A stretch of DNA of 64,000 nt from Bordetella parapertussis. GTDB lineage: Bacteria; Pseudomonadota; Gammaproteobacteria; Burkholderiales; Burkholderiaceae_B. The notes beneath the pieces were generated by a model. It ran no database searches, was not told the DNA's origin, and saw only the letters and a program-made list of their open reading frames with translations. Below are positions 10,555-19,505 of the stretch, one piece after another. A program made the translations under genes and the position numbers. The stretch is from positions 1 through 64,000 of the forward strand of contig CAMDNZ010000005.1 of NCBI GenBank assembly GCA_945903445.1. The letters are read 5' to 3'. How positions within the stretch are numbered: position 1 is the first letter of the stretch; each line of letters opens with the position of its first letter.

Positions 10555-10824
10555 ATGTCCGTTGCTGACATCAAAAAAGCAGAAATCGTTACCCAGTTTC
10601 AACGCGCCCAAGGCGACACCGGTTCCCCGGAAGTCCAGGTCGCGCTGCTCACCGCTCGTATCAACGAGCTGACGGTCCACTTCAAGGCGCACGTTAAAGA
10701 TCACCACTCGCGTCGCGGTCTGCTGCGTATGGTTAGCCGTCGCCGCAAGCTGTTGGATTACCTGAAGGGTCGCAACCCCGATTCCTACCGCGCTCTGATC
10801 GAAAAACTCGGTCTGCGCAAGTGA
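10555..10824 (+). CDS. rpsO: 30S ribosomal protein S15
   Basis: An 89-residue protein of the exact family length, with DTGSPEVQVALLT, ITELT-like INELTVHFK, KDHHSRRGLL and the C-terminal RRKLLDYL followed by LGLRK. S15 binds 16S rRNA at the h20-h22 junction and organises the platform of the small subunit. GAAGAGG precedes the ATG. It lies directly upstream of pnp, a conserved pair in which an intervening hairpin is processed by RNase III in E. coli. Confidence 0.98.
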   Translation: MSVADIKKAEIVTQFQRAQGDTGSPEVQVALLTARINELTVHFKAHVKDHHSRRGLLRMVSRRRKLLDYLKGRNPDSYRALIEKLGLRK

Positions 10825-10850
10825 TCGACGGGGCTGGTTCCCCTTGACTC

Positions 10851-10895
10851 AACCGTGGTCGGTGCGACGTTATGGTCGTGCCGTCCACGGTTTTT
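10851..10895 (+). terminator. Long hairpin between rpsO and pnp
   Basis: The outer stem is AACCGTGG/CCACGGTT, extended inside by GGTGCGAC/GTCGTGCC-type pairing, then TTTTT. It can act as the rpsO terminator. By analogy with E. coli it is also a candidate RNase III processing site in pnp autoregulation (inference). Confidence 0.75.
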
Positions 10896-10917
10896 CATTT
10901 GTAAGGAATAAATTGTC

Positions 10918-13083
10918 ATGTTCAACAAAGTGAGCAAAGAGTTCCAGTATGGCCAGCACACGGTCAAGCTGGAAACGGGTGAGATTGCCCGTCAGGCATC
11001 GGGCGCTGTGCTCGTGTCCATCGGCGATACCGTGGTCCTGGCGACCGTGGTCGCAGCCAAGAAAGCCAAACCCGGCCAGGATTTCTTTCCTCTGACCGTC
11101 GATTACATCGAAAAAGCCTACGCAGCCGGCCGTATTCCGGGTGGCTTCTTCAAGCGCGAAGGCAAGCCGTCGGAAAAGGAAACGCTGACCTCGCGTTTGA
11201 TCGACCGTCCCCTGCGTCCGCTGTTCCCCGAAGGTTTCTACAACGAAGTGCAAGTGATTCTGCACGTCGTGTCGGTCGATCCCGAGATCGATCCCGACAT
11301 CGCCGCCATGATTGGCGCATCGGCTGCCATGTCGATTTCCGGCGTGCCGTTCAACGGCCCGATCGGTGCTGCCCGTGTGGGTTATATCAATGGCGCCTAC
11401 GTCATCAATCCGACCGCCAGCGAACTGAAGACCTCGCAATTGGATCTGGTGGTGGCTGGTACCGAAAACGCCGTGCTGATGGTCGAGTCCGAAGCACAGC
11501 AGCTGTCCGAAGAGGTGATGTTGGGCGGTGTGGTCTACGGCCACGAGCAAATGCAAGCCGTCATCAATGCCATTCACGATCTGGTCGCTCAAGCCGGCAA
11601 GCCGTCGTGGGACTGGCAGCCCGCTGCCAAGAACAACAGCCTGATCGCTTCGGTCGAGGCCGCTGCACAAGATCCCTTGGCTGCCGCTTACCAGCAGCGC
11701 GACAAGCAATTGCGCACCATGCAATTGCGTGAAGCCTATGCCTCAGTTCACGCCAAGTTGGCCGCCGACGCCGAAGCCGCCGGTCATGCCCTGGCCGATG
11801 GCGTCGAAGTCGACAACATTATGTTCGATCTGGAAGCCCGCCTGGTGCGTGGTCAGATCCTGAAAGGCGAGCCCCGTATCGATGGTCGCGACACCCGCAC
11901 GGTTCGTCCGATCGAGATCCGCCTGGGCGTGCTGCCGCGCACCCACGGTAGCGCCTTGTTCACCCGTGGCGAGACGCAGGCTTTGGTCGTGGCCACCCTG
12001 GGTACCAACAAAGACGCACAGATCATCGATGCCCTGATGGGTCGGTATGACGATCCGTTCATGATGCATTACAACATGCCTCCGTTCGCCACCGGCGAAA
12101 CCGGTCGCGTAGGGGTGCCCAAGCGCCGCGAAATCGGTCACGGCCGTCTGGCCAAGCGTTCGTTGATCCCCTTGCTGCCCGACGCAGCTGAATTCCAATA
12201 TTCGATTCGTCTGGTCTCCGAGATCACCGAGTCGAACGGTTCGTCGTCGATGGCTTCGGTGTGCGGCGGTTCGCTCGCCCTGGTCGATGCTGGCGTGCCG
12301 GTCAAGGATCTGGTGGCCGGTGTGGCCATGGGTCTGATTCTGGACGATGGCAAATTCGCCGTGCTGACCGACATCCTGGGCGACGAAGACCACCTGGGCG
12401 ACATGGACTTCAAGGTGGCCGGCACCAAGCAGGGCATCACCGCCTTGCAGATGGACATCAAGATCCAGGGCATCACCAAGGACATCATGCAAGTCGCGCT
12501 GGCGCAGGCCCGTGACGGCCGTCTGCATATCCTGGAGAAGATGGAACAGGCTCGCGGTCAATCGAGTGGCGACATCTCGGCTTTCGCGCCGCGCATGATC
12601 TCCATGAAGATCAATCCCGAGAAGATTCGTGACGTGATCGGCAAGGGTGGCGCGACCATCCGTGCACTGACCGAAGAAACCGGCACGCAGATCGACATCG
12701 GCGACGATGGCACTATCGTCATCGCCAGCGTCGATACCGAGAAGGCCGAAGAAGCCCGCCGCCGCATTACCGAATTGACGGCTGACGTCGAAGTCGGTCA
12801 GGTTTACGAAGGTCCGGTGCTGCGTCTGCTGGATTTTGGCGCGATCGTGCAAGTGCTGCCGGGCCGCGACGGCTTGCTGCACATCTCGGAAATCGCCAAC
12901 TACCGCATCGCCAACATCAACGACGTGTTAAAGGTGGGGCAGCAGGTAAAAGTCAAAGTGATCGAAGCCGACGAAAAGGGGCGTTTGCGTCTGTCGGCCA
13001 AGGCCATCGGCGGCATCGAACAGCAAGGCGAAACGGCGACTGCCGACGCCGCGCCCGAAGCTGCTCAGACGCCCGCCGTCTAA
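10918..13083 (+). CDS. pnp: Polynucleotide phosphorylase
   Basis: A 721-residue 3'-5' phosphorolytic exoribonuclease, a core of the RNA degradosome. Two RNase PH domains are separated by a helical linker (first domain to about 225, second from about 310 with GRDTRTVRPI and RTHGSALFTRGETQ). A KH domain follows (INPEKIRDVIGKGGATI), then an S1 domain (GPVLRLLDFGAIVQVLPGRD). AAGGAAT lies upstream of the ATG. The C-terminal tail is rich in Ala, Glu and Gln. It is preceded by the rpsO hairpin and followed by a terminator. Confidence 0.98.
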   Translation: MFNKVSKEFQYGQHTVKLETGEIARQASGAVLVSIGDTVVLATVVAAKKAKPGQDFFPLTVDYIEKAYAAGRIPGGFFKREGKPSEKETLTSRLIDRPLRPLFPEGFYNEVQVILHVVSVDPEIDPDIAAMIGASAAMSISGVPFNGPIGAARVGYINGAYVINPTASELKTSQLDLVVAGTENAVLMVESEAQQLSEEVMLGGVVYGHEQMQAVINAIHDLVAQAGKPSWDWQPAAKNNSLIASVEAAAQDPLAAAYQQRDKQLRTMQLREAYASVHAKLAADAEAAGHALADGVEVDNIMFDLEARLVRGQILKGEPRIDGRDTRTVRPIEIRLGVLPRTHGSALFTRGETQALVVATLGTNKDAQIIDALMGRYDDPFMMHYNMPPFATGETGRVGVPKRREIGHGRLAKRSLIPLLPDAAEFQYSIRLVSEITESNGSSSMASVCGGSLALVDAGVPVKDLVAGVAMGLILDDGKFAVLTDILGDEDHLGDMDFKVAGTKQGITALQMDIKIQGITKDIMQVALAQARDGRLHILEKMEQARGQSSGDISAFAPRMISMKINPEKIRDVIGKGGATIRALTEETGTQIDIGDDGTIVIASVDTEKAEEARRRITELTADVEVGQVYEGPVLRLLDFGAIVQVLPGRDGLLHISEIANYRIANINDVLKVGQQVKVKVIEADEKGRLRLSAKAIGGIEQQGETATADAAPEAAQTPAV

Positions 13084-13109
13084 TGCATCAGGCGCTTTTG
13101 CGCGACAAG

Positions 13110-13137
13110 AACGGCGCCTTTGGGCGCCGTTTTTTTA
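13110..13137 (+). terminator. Rho-independent terminator after pnp
   Basis: A 9-bp stem AACGGCGCC/GGCGCCGTT with a TTTG loop runs into a T tract. Confidence 0.95.
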
Positions 13138-13190
13138 TCTGTTTGCATGCGGGTTAAAGTGTGGGTCGTTCAAGACCATCGGGGTTGGCT

Positions 13191-13952
13191 GTGACAGGCA
13201 CCATCCGCTCACTCAGACCATACCGTTACGCTTCCCAATGGCTCGCGTCGCTTGCGCTTGCATTGCCCTTGACGGCTTGCATCGCACCACCCGCAGCGCC
13301 GTCGGTAGACGGCCGGGGGCCTGTTATCGATCCGATGTCTGCCAGCCAGTTGGGGCAAACCGATTTTAATCGGACGGTGTCGGTCGCCATGCGCGACAAC
13401 CTAAATGCGCTGTATGCGTTGGCCGAAAAACTCTATCGGCGCAATCCCTCGCAGTGGCGTTTGTCGGGAGCGACAAGTGTGGAAGATGCAGTGGCACGCA
13501 TTCGTCGCGATGTGTTGGCGGGTGCGCCCCCGGTCGGTCTGAGCAATTTGCGCGACGTCCAGGTGCTGGGTGTCGCGTTAAATCCCGATTATCCGGGCGA
13601 CCGCGTGGCCGCATTCATTTACGGATTGGCCGACACCTTGATCGCTTCGCACAACGGCAAAACGGTGCTGTATGCCGCCGACGTATTGGACGCCCAGCGC
13701 GTCCATAACGCCGCTCGCAATGTCGAGGTGGCGGCGTGGATGCTATCGACTCGGCGCGATGCGGCCGGTGCTCCTTTGTTGCTTGCCAACGCGGTATCGG
13801 ACGATGTCGTGAACCTGAGTATTGAGCGCTTGTTCGGTACGATCATCGGGCGAGTGGATCTGGTGGCCAATCTGCTGGGCGAGAATAGCCGTCGTATCGG
13901 TATCGGTTATGCCCAGGGTCTGATGTTGTTTAATTTTCTACCGGTACGTTAG
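13191..13952 (+). CDS. Predicted lipoprotein of unknown function
   Basis: About 253 residues with an N-terminal hydrophobic signal ending in the lipobox LPLTAC, then a Pro/Ala linker (IAPPAAPS). The mature part is mostly helical-looking, with DNLNALYALAEKLYRRNPSQW, RIRRDVL, ALNPDYPGDRVAAFIYGLAD and a C-terminal glycine-rich IGIGYAQGLMLFNF. The frame is open from a GTG at 13161; the GTG at 13191 preceded by GGGG gives a more normal signal peptide, so the start is uncertain. It ends three bases before ilvA and may be cotranscribed. No function is recognised. Confidence 0.75.
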   Translation: MTGTIRSLRPYRYASQWLASLALALPLTACIAPPAAPSVDGRGPVIDPMSASQLGQTDFNRTVSVAMRDNLNALYALAEKLYRRNPSQWRLSGATSVEDAVARIRRDVLAGAPPVGLSNLRDVQVLGVALNPDYPGDRVAAFIYGLADTLIASHNGKTVLYAADVLDAQRVHNAARNVEVAAWMLSTRRDAAGAPLLLANAVSDDVVNLSIERLFGTIIGRVDLVANLLGENSRRIGIGYAQGLMLFNFLPVR

Positions 13953-13955
13953 CGG

Positions 13956-15185
13956 ATGCCGCCCATGATCGATCTCAGTCATATTCAAGCCGCTCGCGAG
14001 CATTTGCACGGACAGATTCAAGTCACGCCGTTTTCCAAATCCCGTACCTTATCCGATATTCTCGGCGCCGAGATTTGGTTGAAGTTCGAGAATCTCCAGT
14101 TCACGGCGTCGTTCAAGGAACGCGGGGCCTATACCCGTATGATGCAGTTGAATCAGGACGAGCGTACGCGCGGCGTCATCGCCGTCTCAGCAGGCAATCA
14201 TGCACAAGGGGTGGCCTATCACGCGCAACGCATGGGTGTACCTGCAACCATCGTGATGCCGCGTTTCACGCCCACCGTCAAAGTGGCCAACACTCGTCGT
14301 TTCGGCGCGACGGTAGAGCTGTTCGGCGATACCTTCGACGATGCCAAAGCGCGCGGGTATCTGCTGGCTGCAAAACGGGGGCTGGTGATGATTCATCCCT
14401 ACGACGACCCCGCCGTCATTGCGGGACAGGGCACGGTTGCGCTAGAGATGCTGGACGAACAACCCGATCTGGACATGTTGGTCGTAGCGATCGGGGGCGG
14501 GGGACTGCTGGCAGGTATGGCCACGGCGGCACGTAGCGTACGTCCGGAGATAGAGATCGTCGGCGTGCAAACCCGACGCTTTCCGTCCATGTACAACGCG
14601 GTGAGCGGAGACTCCTTGCCTTTGGGCATCAACACCATTGCCGAGGGCATTGCCGTGAAGTCGCCCGGCGACCTCACGCGCCACATGATTGCCGCCCATG
14701 TCGATCGGATCGAGTTGGTCGACGAGAGCGACATCGAACACGCTATCGTGATGCTGCTGGAAATCGAGAAAACGGTGGTCGAGGGGGCAGGCGCGGCTGG
14801 TTTGGCCGCCTTGCTGCGCGCGCATGATATCGACGGCGCGCCTGCCTACCGGGGCCGCAAAATCGGTCTCGTCCTGACCGGCGGCAATATCGATCCCCTG
14901 GTATTGGGCGGGTTGATCGAGCGTGGCATGGTTCGGGCAGGGCGCTTGGCGCGAATCAGGGTCGACTTACGCGACTTGCCCGGTGCGTTGGCGCGAGTCA
15001 CGGCGACGATCGCCGAGGCGCAAGCCAACATCACGGAAGTTCATCATCAGCGCGCATTCACGACGCTGCCGGTGCAAAGTGTCGAGGTCGATTTCATCAT
15101 CCAGACGCGTGGCCACGATCATGTGGCCGATGTCATCGAGCGATTGAACGCAGCGGGCTTTCCAGCGATCAATTACACGCGCTGA
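13956..15185 (+). CDS. ilvA: Threonine ammonia-lyase with C-terminal ACT domain
   Basis: A 409-residue fold-type II PLP enzyme converting threonine to 2-ketobutyrate and ammonia, the entry to isoleucine synthesis. It shows the PLP lysine in ASFKERGAY, the phosphate-binding glycine loop GGGGLLAG, SAGNHAQGVAYHA, and a C-terminal ACT domain (IRVDLRDLPGALARVTATI). This is the shorter, single-ACT form of about 400 residues, as in Corynebacterium-type IlvA and catabolic TdcB-like enzymes, not the 514-residue E. coli form, so the biosynthetic role is inferred. The ATG at 13965 is an alternative start. Its 3' end overlaps the convergent PIN gene by 17 bases. Confidence 0.88.
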   Translation: MPPMIDLSHIQAAREHLHGQIQVTPFSKSRTLSDILGAEIWLKFENLQFTASFKERGAYTRMMQLNQDERTRGVIAVSAGNHAQGVAYHAQRMGVPATIVMPRFTPTVKVANTRRFGATVELFGDTFDDAKARGYLLAAKRGLVMIHPYDDPAVIAGQGTVALEMLDEQPDLDMLVVAIGGGGLLAGMATAARSVRPEIEIVGVQTRRFPSMYNAVSGDSLPLGINTIAEGIAVKSPGDLTRHMIAAHVDRIELVDESDIEHAIVMLLEIEKTVVEGAGAAGLAALLRAHDIDGAPAYRGRKIGLVLTGGNIDPLVLGGLIERGMVRAGRLARIRVDLRDLPGALARVTATIAEAQANITEVHHQRAFTTLPVQSVEVDFIIQTRGHDHVADVIERLNAAGFPAINYTR

Positions 15186-15777
15186 GCGGATGTGCTTTGG
15201 CCCATAGTTTGGCCAAGCGGTACAGGCGTTCGCGATGAAGTACCGCGGCGATATCCGGGGCAGGACGGCCGACAAGTGTCGCATCGTCCATCACCGGACG
15301 CAGGGTGGGTTCGAGCAAAGCCGGATGGGCTTCGAACCACTGCGATAACAAGGCATCGGGCGTGGCAACGCCAACGTCGGCCCGGCGCAGCTCCGACTTA
15401 TTGAAATCCTTCAGATTCCACGTCATGACGCTTAAATGCGGCGGGCGCTGGTGCGCGCTGCGGGCCCGCCGGGCCAGACCAGCCGCAATGACGTGCCAAT
15501 CTTTGGGATCGCTGTATTTGAGTCCTATTTCGTAGGGCGAGGGGTCGCCCGGGTCGGCATCGGGAAATGCGGCATTCATGGCGGCCCATTCGGCCTCCAG
15601 GTCGGCCAGCGGCATCTGCCAAAGCCGTGCGGCATTACGCCGCCATTCGTCGCCGATCCGCGCGCTCCAAACGGGTGCGTAGGCACCGGTCGCGGCGACC
15701 CGCAGCAGCAGCCGACGCAGAATGGTCGGCATCAATGCGCAGGCGTCCAGTACGACGTAATGCACGGTGGCGGTCAT
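15169..15777 (-). CDS. PIN-domain protein (putative ribonuclease)
   Basis: A 202-residue protein with an N-terminal PIN-like fold: the first acidic residue lies in VVLDACALMP, a Glu in IGDEWRRN, and later acids in SDPKDWHVIAAG and NLKDFN. PIN domains are Mg2+-dependent RNases and the toxins of VapBC systems. The stop overlaps ilvA and the start overlaps the upstream gene by four bases (ATGA), so the two minus-strand genes form an operon. At 202 residues it is longer than classical VapC (about 130), so a toxin role is inference. Confidence 0.78.
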   Translation of the reverse strand: MTATVHYVVLDACALMPTILRRLLLRVAATGAYAPVWSARIGDEWRRNAARLWQMPLADLEAEWAAMNAAFPDADPGDPSPYEIGLKYSDPKDWHVIAAGLARRARSAHQRPPHLSVMTWNLKDFNKSELRRADVGVATPDALLSQWFEAHPALLEPTLRPVMDDATLVGRPAPDIAAVLHRERLYRLAKLWAKAHPLSACN

Positions 15778-16145
15778 GCCAGGCCGCTGCGCTCGCGTTC
15801 TTGCATGTCGATGATCATGTCTTCCAGCAAACGGCTGGTTTCCAGCGCGACGTAGGGCATGGGCGGGCCACCGTCGGCGCGTGGCTGCATGGCGATGGAT
15901 AGCCTAACGGTCTGGTCTTCGAAGGCGTGAGGCGCGGCACGCATGGCTACATACACGCGCAGCAAGGCATCGACCGCATGCTGTGCTTGGGCTAACACCG
16001 AGGCATCGATTTCACGGTTCGCCAAGTGATCTTCGACGGTTCGCGCCAGATCGGCAGTGAAAAAAGCGATAGCGGCTTCGCCTTTGCAATTGGGGTGTTG
16101 GTGCCCCCAAGGGGCATCGTTATTGGGGGTGTCTGCGGTCATATC
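15774..16145 (-). CDS. Unknown protein translationally coupled to PIN gene
   Basis: About 123 residues if started at the ATG at 16143-16145; an ATG at 16178 would add 11 residues. No domain is recognised. Visible are a His/Cys-containing start (WGHQHPNCKGEA), two helical stretches (FFTADLARTVEDHLANRE; AQAQHAVDALLRVYVAMR) and an acidic C-terminal helix (RLLEDMIIDMQERER). The four-base overlap with the PIN gene is typical of toxin-antitoxin and other coupled pairs, and it sits first as antitoxins usually do. No DNA-binding motif is obvious, so an antitoxin role is only a possibility. Confidence 0.65.
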   Translation of the reverse strand, partial: DMTADTPNNDAPWGHQHPNCKGEAAIAFFTADLARTVEDHLANREIDASVLAQAQHAVDALLRVYVAMRAAPHAFEDQTVRLSIAMQPRADGGPPMPYVALETSRLLEDMIIDMQERERSGLA

Positions 16146-16178
16146 GGGGCGTACGGCAAGTGTCGGCGGAGATGGCAC

Positions 16179-16626
16179 GAAGTCGCAATCTTAGCCTATG
16201 CACCTTGCGACCGAGAGCTATGGGAACGGCAATTGCGTTAATACGTCGAACCCAAGTTTCGGAATCGAACGATGAAGATACTGACCTGGAACCATGAGCA
16301 CCGTCACGCGACACTCAATGTGGTCGCCAAGACGGATACGCTTGGGAGGTCGATATACACGATCCGCGTCACGAGCCGATGGATTGCACGCATACGTCGC
16401 CTGTCGATTTTGGATCGTCTGTCAATGCCGCTGTCGATGGTTTGCGAGCTTTAGATAGCATCAAGGGTTCCGAATCCGAGCGCTGATAGCGAAGCGCGTC
16501 GGTAATGCTCTACTTCGTTACTGCACCAGCGATGGGTCGATGCATGCTATGCATTCGTCGGAATCTACAAAGAAGGGATTGGCGTCTCTTACAGACGCAA
16601 CCCCCTTATCTGTCGTTATGCTTGGA
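16179..16626. other. 448-bp stretch without a recognisable gene
   Basis: A plus-strand frame at 16272-16454 (60 codons) has no ribosome-binding site or homology that I recognise. The hairpin GCGTCT/AGACGC at 16582-16598 lies just past the minus-strand gene that ends at 16627 and could be its terminator, though the T-run is poor. Nothing else is seen. Confidence 0.4.
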
Positions 16627-16995
16627 TTACTTGTTGAACTTGGCTTTGGCTTCCGCTACGCACTTGTCTTCGGCGTCACCCGACAAGGTGTCGCAGTGCG
16701 CTTTTGCCGCTTCGTAGTCGGCATCCCGACGGTCATCGGCGACATCGCGCTTCGCTTCGGCTTCGGCCTTGCCTACTTTGGCGTCGGCCAGCGCCTTATC
16801 GCGTTCGGCTTTGGCGCTGGCTACGCATGCATCTTCCTGTTTGCCGCTCATGGCATCGCATTTGTCCTTGGCCGCTTTGTACTCGGCGTCGATCTGATCC
16901 TCGGATTTCACATCGATCGCGCTGGCGGGCAGAGCGAAAGCCAAGCTCGATAGGCCCAACATGGCAGAAGCGATCAGGGTGCGGGCGCTTGTCAT
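16627..16995 (-). CDS. Small periplasmic helical protein with duplicated Cys-pair repeat
   Basis: A 122-residue protein with a clear signal peptide (LGLSSLAFALPASA) followed by a charged, alanine-rich helical region. Two copies of one unit are visible: EYKAAKDKCDAMSGKQEDAC and DYEAAKAHCDTLSGDAEDKC, each with Cys spaced ten apart, suggesting two disulfide-closed helical hairpins. The ATG at 16993-16995 is preceded by GAGGAG at seven bases, better than an ATG 15 bases upstream. Similar Ala/Lys/Asp-rich periplasmic proteins are common in Burkholderiales, but the function is unknown to me. Confidence 0.8.
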   Translation of the reverse strand: MTSARTLIASAMLGLSSLAFALPASAIDVKSEDQIDAEYKAAKDKCDAMSGKQEDACVASAKAERDKALADAKVGKAEAEAKRDVADDRRDADYEAAKAHCDTLSGDAEDKCVAEAKAKFNK

Positions 16996-17175
16996 CGTCA
17001 ATCTCCTCAATGGCTCGATAGCCTGTCGGAGCTGTGCAAGCGGCGTGCCTGCGGTTCGAATCCCCTGGTTCTAAGTTTTTTTAGCTGGTAGATCTAGTGC
17101 AAACGGCCCTTACCGATAAGCATTTAACTTCCCTACACTTCGAGGTGAAGTGAATCCATCTTCAGGGAATAGTGC

Positions 17176-17412
17176 ATGCATGTCGTGAATGGCTTCGAAG
17201 TGTCCTGCTCAGTCGAGAAAACCGACGATGCAGGCCGTTATCGTGTGAGGTTGGTGACGGTGCATGCCGACAGTGGCCAACGGCATCACTGGGATGTTCC
17301 GGGAGGCCGGTTGTTCGCGACCGAAATCGAGGCCCAGCGCTACGGCAGGTACGTCATCCTGGGGCTGCGTTCGGTTGGAACCGACGGTCGGCCGATGTTC
17401 ACTGTAATCTGA
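17176..17412 (+). CDS. Small hypothetical protein (78 aa)
   Basis: A short frame with AGGGA eight bases before the ATG and protein-like composition (alternating charged and hydrophobic residues, HHWDVPGGRLFATEIEAQRYG, a C-terminal FTVI). No domain, signal peptide or membrane segment is recognised. It stands alone between two minus-strand genes. Confidence 0.5.
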   Translation: MHVVNGFEVSCSVEKTDDAGRYRVRLVTVHADSGQRHHWDVPGGRLFATEIEAQRYGRYVILGLRSVGTDGRPMFTVI

Positions 17413-17495
17413 TGCAGATGCCTATACGGACTCGTCTCGACGCCTTGCATCCGGTCTGAATCCGCGTCGCGCTTGCTGTGGCCTGTCCGCAGGGG

Positions 17496-18461
17496 TCAGG
17501 AATAGCTATAGGGCCGTCCGTTCAAAAAAACGATGTCGCTGAGTATGCTGATATCGCCCTCGACATCGAATTTGCTCGCGGACTTGACCAGCGTTTCGTC
17601 GCGATATGGCTGCCCTTCGAGCGTGCCGTCAAAAATGCCTTTCATGACCTCGTAAATGGCCAGAGCTTGCGCATGGGTCACGGCTGGCACGGGTGCGGCG
17701 CGGGTATGGGCGTGTGCAGCATAGATTCGCGTGTCGCGGTCGATGAGATCGAGCGTGTTCGACATGGATTGCACATACTGCGCGATATTGCCCGCCAGCA
17801 TTCTGCTTGGATAGAGGTGATCGGCCGACAAAAACACATTGTTGGTCTCGTCGTAGAGCGATATCTGATCCGGAGAGTGGCCAGGGGTATAAATCACTTT
17901 CACGCTCAAACCGCCTAGATCGATGCTTTCGCCCGGCGCTAGCAGTCGGTCGGCCTTGAAGGGCGCGAACGCTAAACCGTCGAAGTTACCCAAATGGACC
18001 GACTCGGGGATGTGATAGCGTTCGTCCCGCCGTTTGAACGATTCGAAGAACGCGAGATCTGCCAGGTAGATCGTTTGGAAGTTGTGCAATCCGCCGATGT
18101 GATCGAAGTGCAAGTGCGACGGTAGAACGGCCACCGGCAAGGCGGTAATGCGACTGACGACCTCGGCGATGTTGTCGTTCTGGTTGGCCCCGGCGTCGAA
18201 CATCAAGGCACGCGCTTGACCCACCAGCAGATAGGAGTAGTTGTGCTGGTAGTAATCGGGTTCGCCTATGGCGTAGAGTGAGTCGCTCAGTTTGTGGACG
18301 ACGAAACCCGATGGGTTCTGGTGGGTTTGCGATAGGGCAGCTGAGGGTAGCGCCGCCGCCGATTCGGCATCGTCGGCGAAACACGTTGAGAACGGTGAGA
18401 AACAGGCGGTTAACTTGGCGGCTCCTAGTTTCTTGATGCTGTTTTTTTTGTCGATTTCCAT
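17496..18461 (-). CDS. MBL-fold metallo-hydrolase
   Basis: A 321-residue metallo-beta-lactamase-fold protein. The zinc motif is HLHFDHIGG, further ligands lie in GHSPDQISLY and SADHLYPS, and a late His is found in YAAHAHT. Near the N-terminus is a short hydrophobic stretch (LTACFSPFSTCFA) with no clean signal peptide. The ATG at 18459-18461 is chosen because GGAGAG lies ahead of it; the 18-residue upstream extension is unsupported. Members hydrolyse thioesters, lactones and other esters; the substrate cannot be told. Confidence 0.85.
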   Translation of the reverse strand: MEIDKKNSIKKLGAAKLTACFSPFSTCFADDAESAAALPSAALSQTHQNPSGFVVHKLSDSLYAIGEPDYYQHNYSYLLVGQARALMFDAGANQNDNIAEVVSRITALPVAVLPSHLHFDHIGGLHNFQTIYLADLAFFESFKRRDERYHIPESVHLGNFDGLAFAPFKADRLLAPGESIDLGGLSVKVIYTPGHSPDQISLYDETNNVFLSADHLYPSRMLAGNIAQYVQSMSNTLDLIDRDTRIYAAHAHTRAAPVPAVTHAQALAIYEVMKGIFDGTLEGQPYRDETLVKSASKFDVEGDISILSDIVFLNGRPYSYS

Positions 18462-18583
18462 GACAACTCTCCATTCATGTCGAGGAGGAGAGTTTTGCAT
18501 TAAGCAACAATGCAATTGATACTTCGGCTGACGAAGAAAAGCCGCTTATACGGCGCAGCGGTTTACAGATCGAACGATGCAGA

Positions 18584-18670
18584 TGGTGCCCGAGGCCGGA
18601 ATCGAACCGGCACGCCTTGCGGCGAGGGATTTTAAGTCCCTTGTGTCTACCGATTTCACCACTCGGGCAC
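18584..18670 (-). tRNA. tRNA-Leu (anticodon TAA)
   Basis: An 87-nt class II tRNA on the minus strand. The acceptor GCCCGAG-type stem pairs with CTCGGGC, followed by an encoded CCA. The D-arm contains GGTAGACAC, the anticodon loop is CT-TAA-AA between GGGA and TCCC, the variable arm is CGCCGCAAGGCG, and the T-loop is GTTCGATTC. TATAGT lies about 16 bases upstream as a possible -10. Confidence 0.97.
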
Positions 18671-18716
18671 GGTGCTGCGGGTTGGCACTATACCATCTGG
18701 ACTGCGGCTATTACGG

Positions 18717-19118
18717 CTAGCGTGGCATCGGGCAGCTCAAATCGCCTTCTTCGCAGCTTGCAATGTTTTCCAATTGCTTGATTCGATCGCGAGTGACCAT
18801 TTCCAAGCATTGATTTACCACCATCGACTGCGCGCTTCCCCCTTCGGAAGCCGTGCCAACGAAAGCGCAATGGCTGTCGCGAAACGCAAGCCAGGCGCGT
18901 TGGCTGGTCAATAGCGCAGTACGTTGTTCGGACATGCCAGCCAATGCATCACGCAGCGACTTATAGACTCGATTCAGGTCGGCGTCTGCAGCCGCGTAGC
19001 GATCTTGTACGCAGCGGCTCATGCCGGACTGGGACATATCGGCACACGGTAGCTGTGTGGCGGCCTGCAATGGAAATGCGAGGGTGGCGGCAAGCGCCAC
19101 GAGGATGCGTCGTGACAT
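18717..19118 (-). CDS. LprI-like (DUF1311) secreted protein
   Basis: A 133-residue protein with a signal peptide (ALAATLAFPLQAA) and the LprI N-terminal domain pattern: CADMSQSGMSRCVQ, ADADLNRVYKSL, LLTSQRAWLAFRDSHC, then AQSMVVNQCLEMVTRDRIKQL. The conserved Cys residues suggest disulfides in the periplasm. Mycobacterial LprI inhibits lysozyme; for proteobacterial members that activity is inference only. It lies just upstream of tRNA-Leu(TAA) on the same strand. Confidence 0.85.
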   Translation of the reverse strand: MSRRILVALAATLAFPLQAATQLPCADMSQSGMSRCVQDRYAAADADLNRVYKSLRDALAGMSEQRTALLTSQRAWLAFRDSHCAFVGTASEGGSAQSMVVNQCLEMVTRDRIKQLENIASCEEGDLSCPMPR

Positions 19119-19505
19119 GCGAACTCCTGATCATCCACCGAAAAAATACCATAAAAGATTCGATTTTGTTGAGCAGACGATTTTGAGGTGGGTCGTTCTA
19201 TCAGCTGGCCTCGCCCTGATTCGTACACGATCTGCATTGAGGTCTTCGGCTGCATTCTGGTCGCCATCACCGATTAATGCGATGGGCGGCCGAGGAAGCG
19301 GTATACGTCGGTATATCGCAAAACGCCCATTACCTGCTGGCAAGGTCAGACCATCGATGTAAACATCAACCTTGGCTTTGCAATGAATCGCTATTGCCAA
19401 AAATCTGGAAATGCCTATCGCTCGAAGTTGGTGATCGACATAGGCATCGAATTAAACCGGCTTCATGCGTTCCGTCAGAACGTCGCTATTTCGAGGAGCG
19501 ATCCC
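19119..19505. promoter_or_regulatory. 387-bp region upstream of mgtA
   Basis: No recognised gene is seen. A stem ATGCCTAT/ATAGGCAT (19411-19418 with 19440-19447) lies about 60 bases before mgtA. Minus-strand codons 19131-19400 stay open for 89 residues but resemble nothing I know. mgtA leaders in other bacteria hold Mg2+-sensing RNA elements; whether this one does cannot be decided by eye. Confidence 0.35.

Noticed and set aside
16272..16454. 60-codon plus frame
   Set aside because: No ribosome-binding site, composition unlike neighbouring proteins, no recognisable motif.
19131..19400. 89-codon minus frame upstream of mgtA
   Set aside because: Protein-like in part, but no homology recognised, no clear ribosome-binding site, and it covers the probable mgtA control region.
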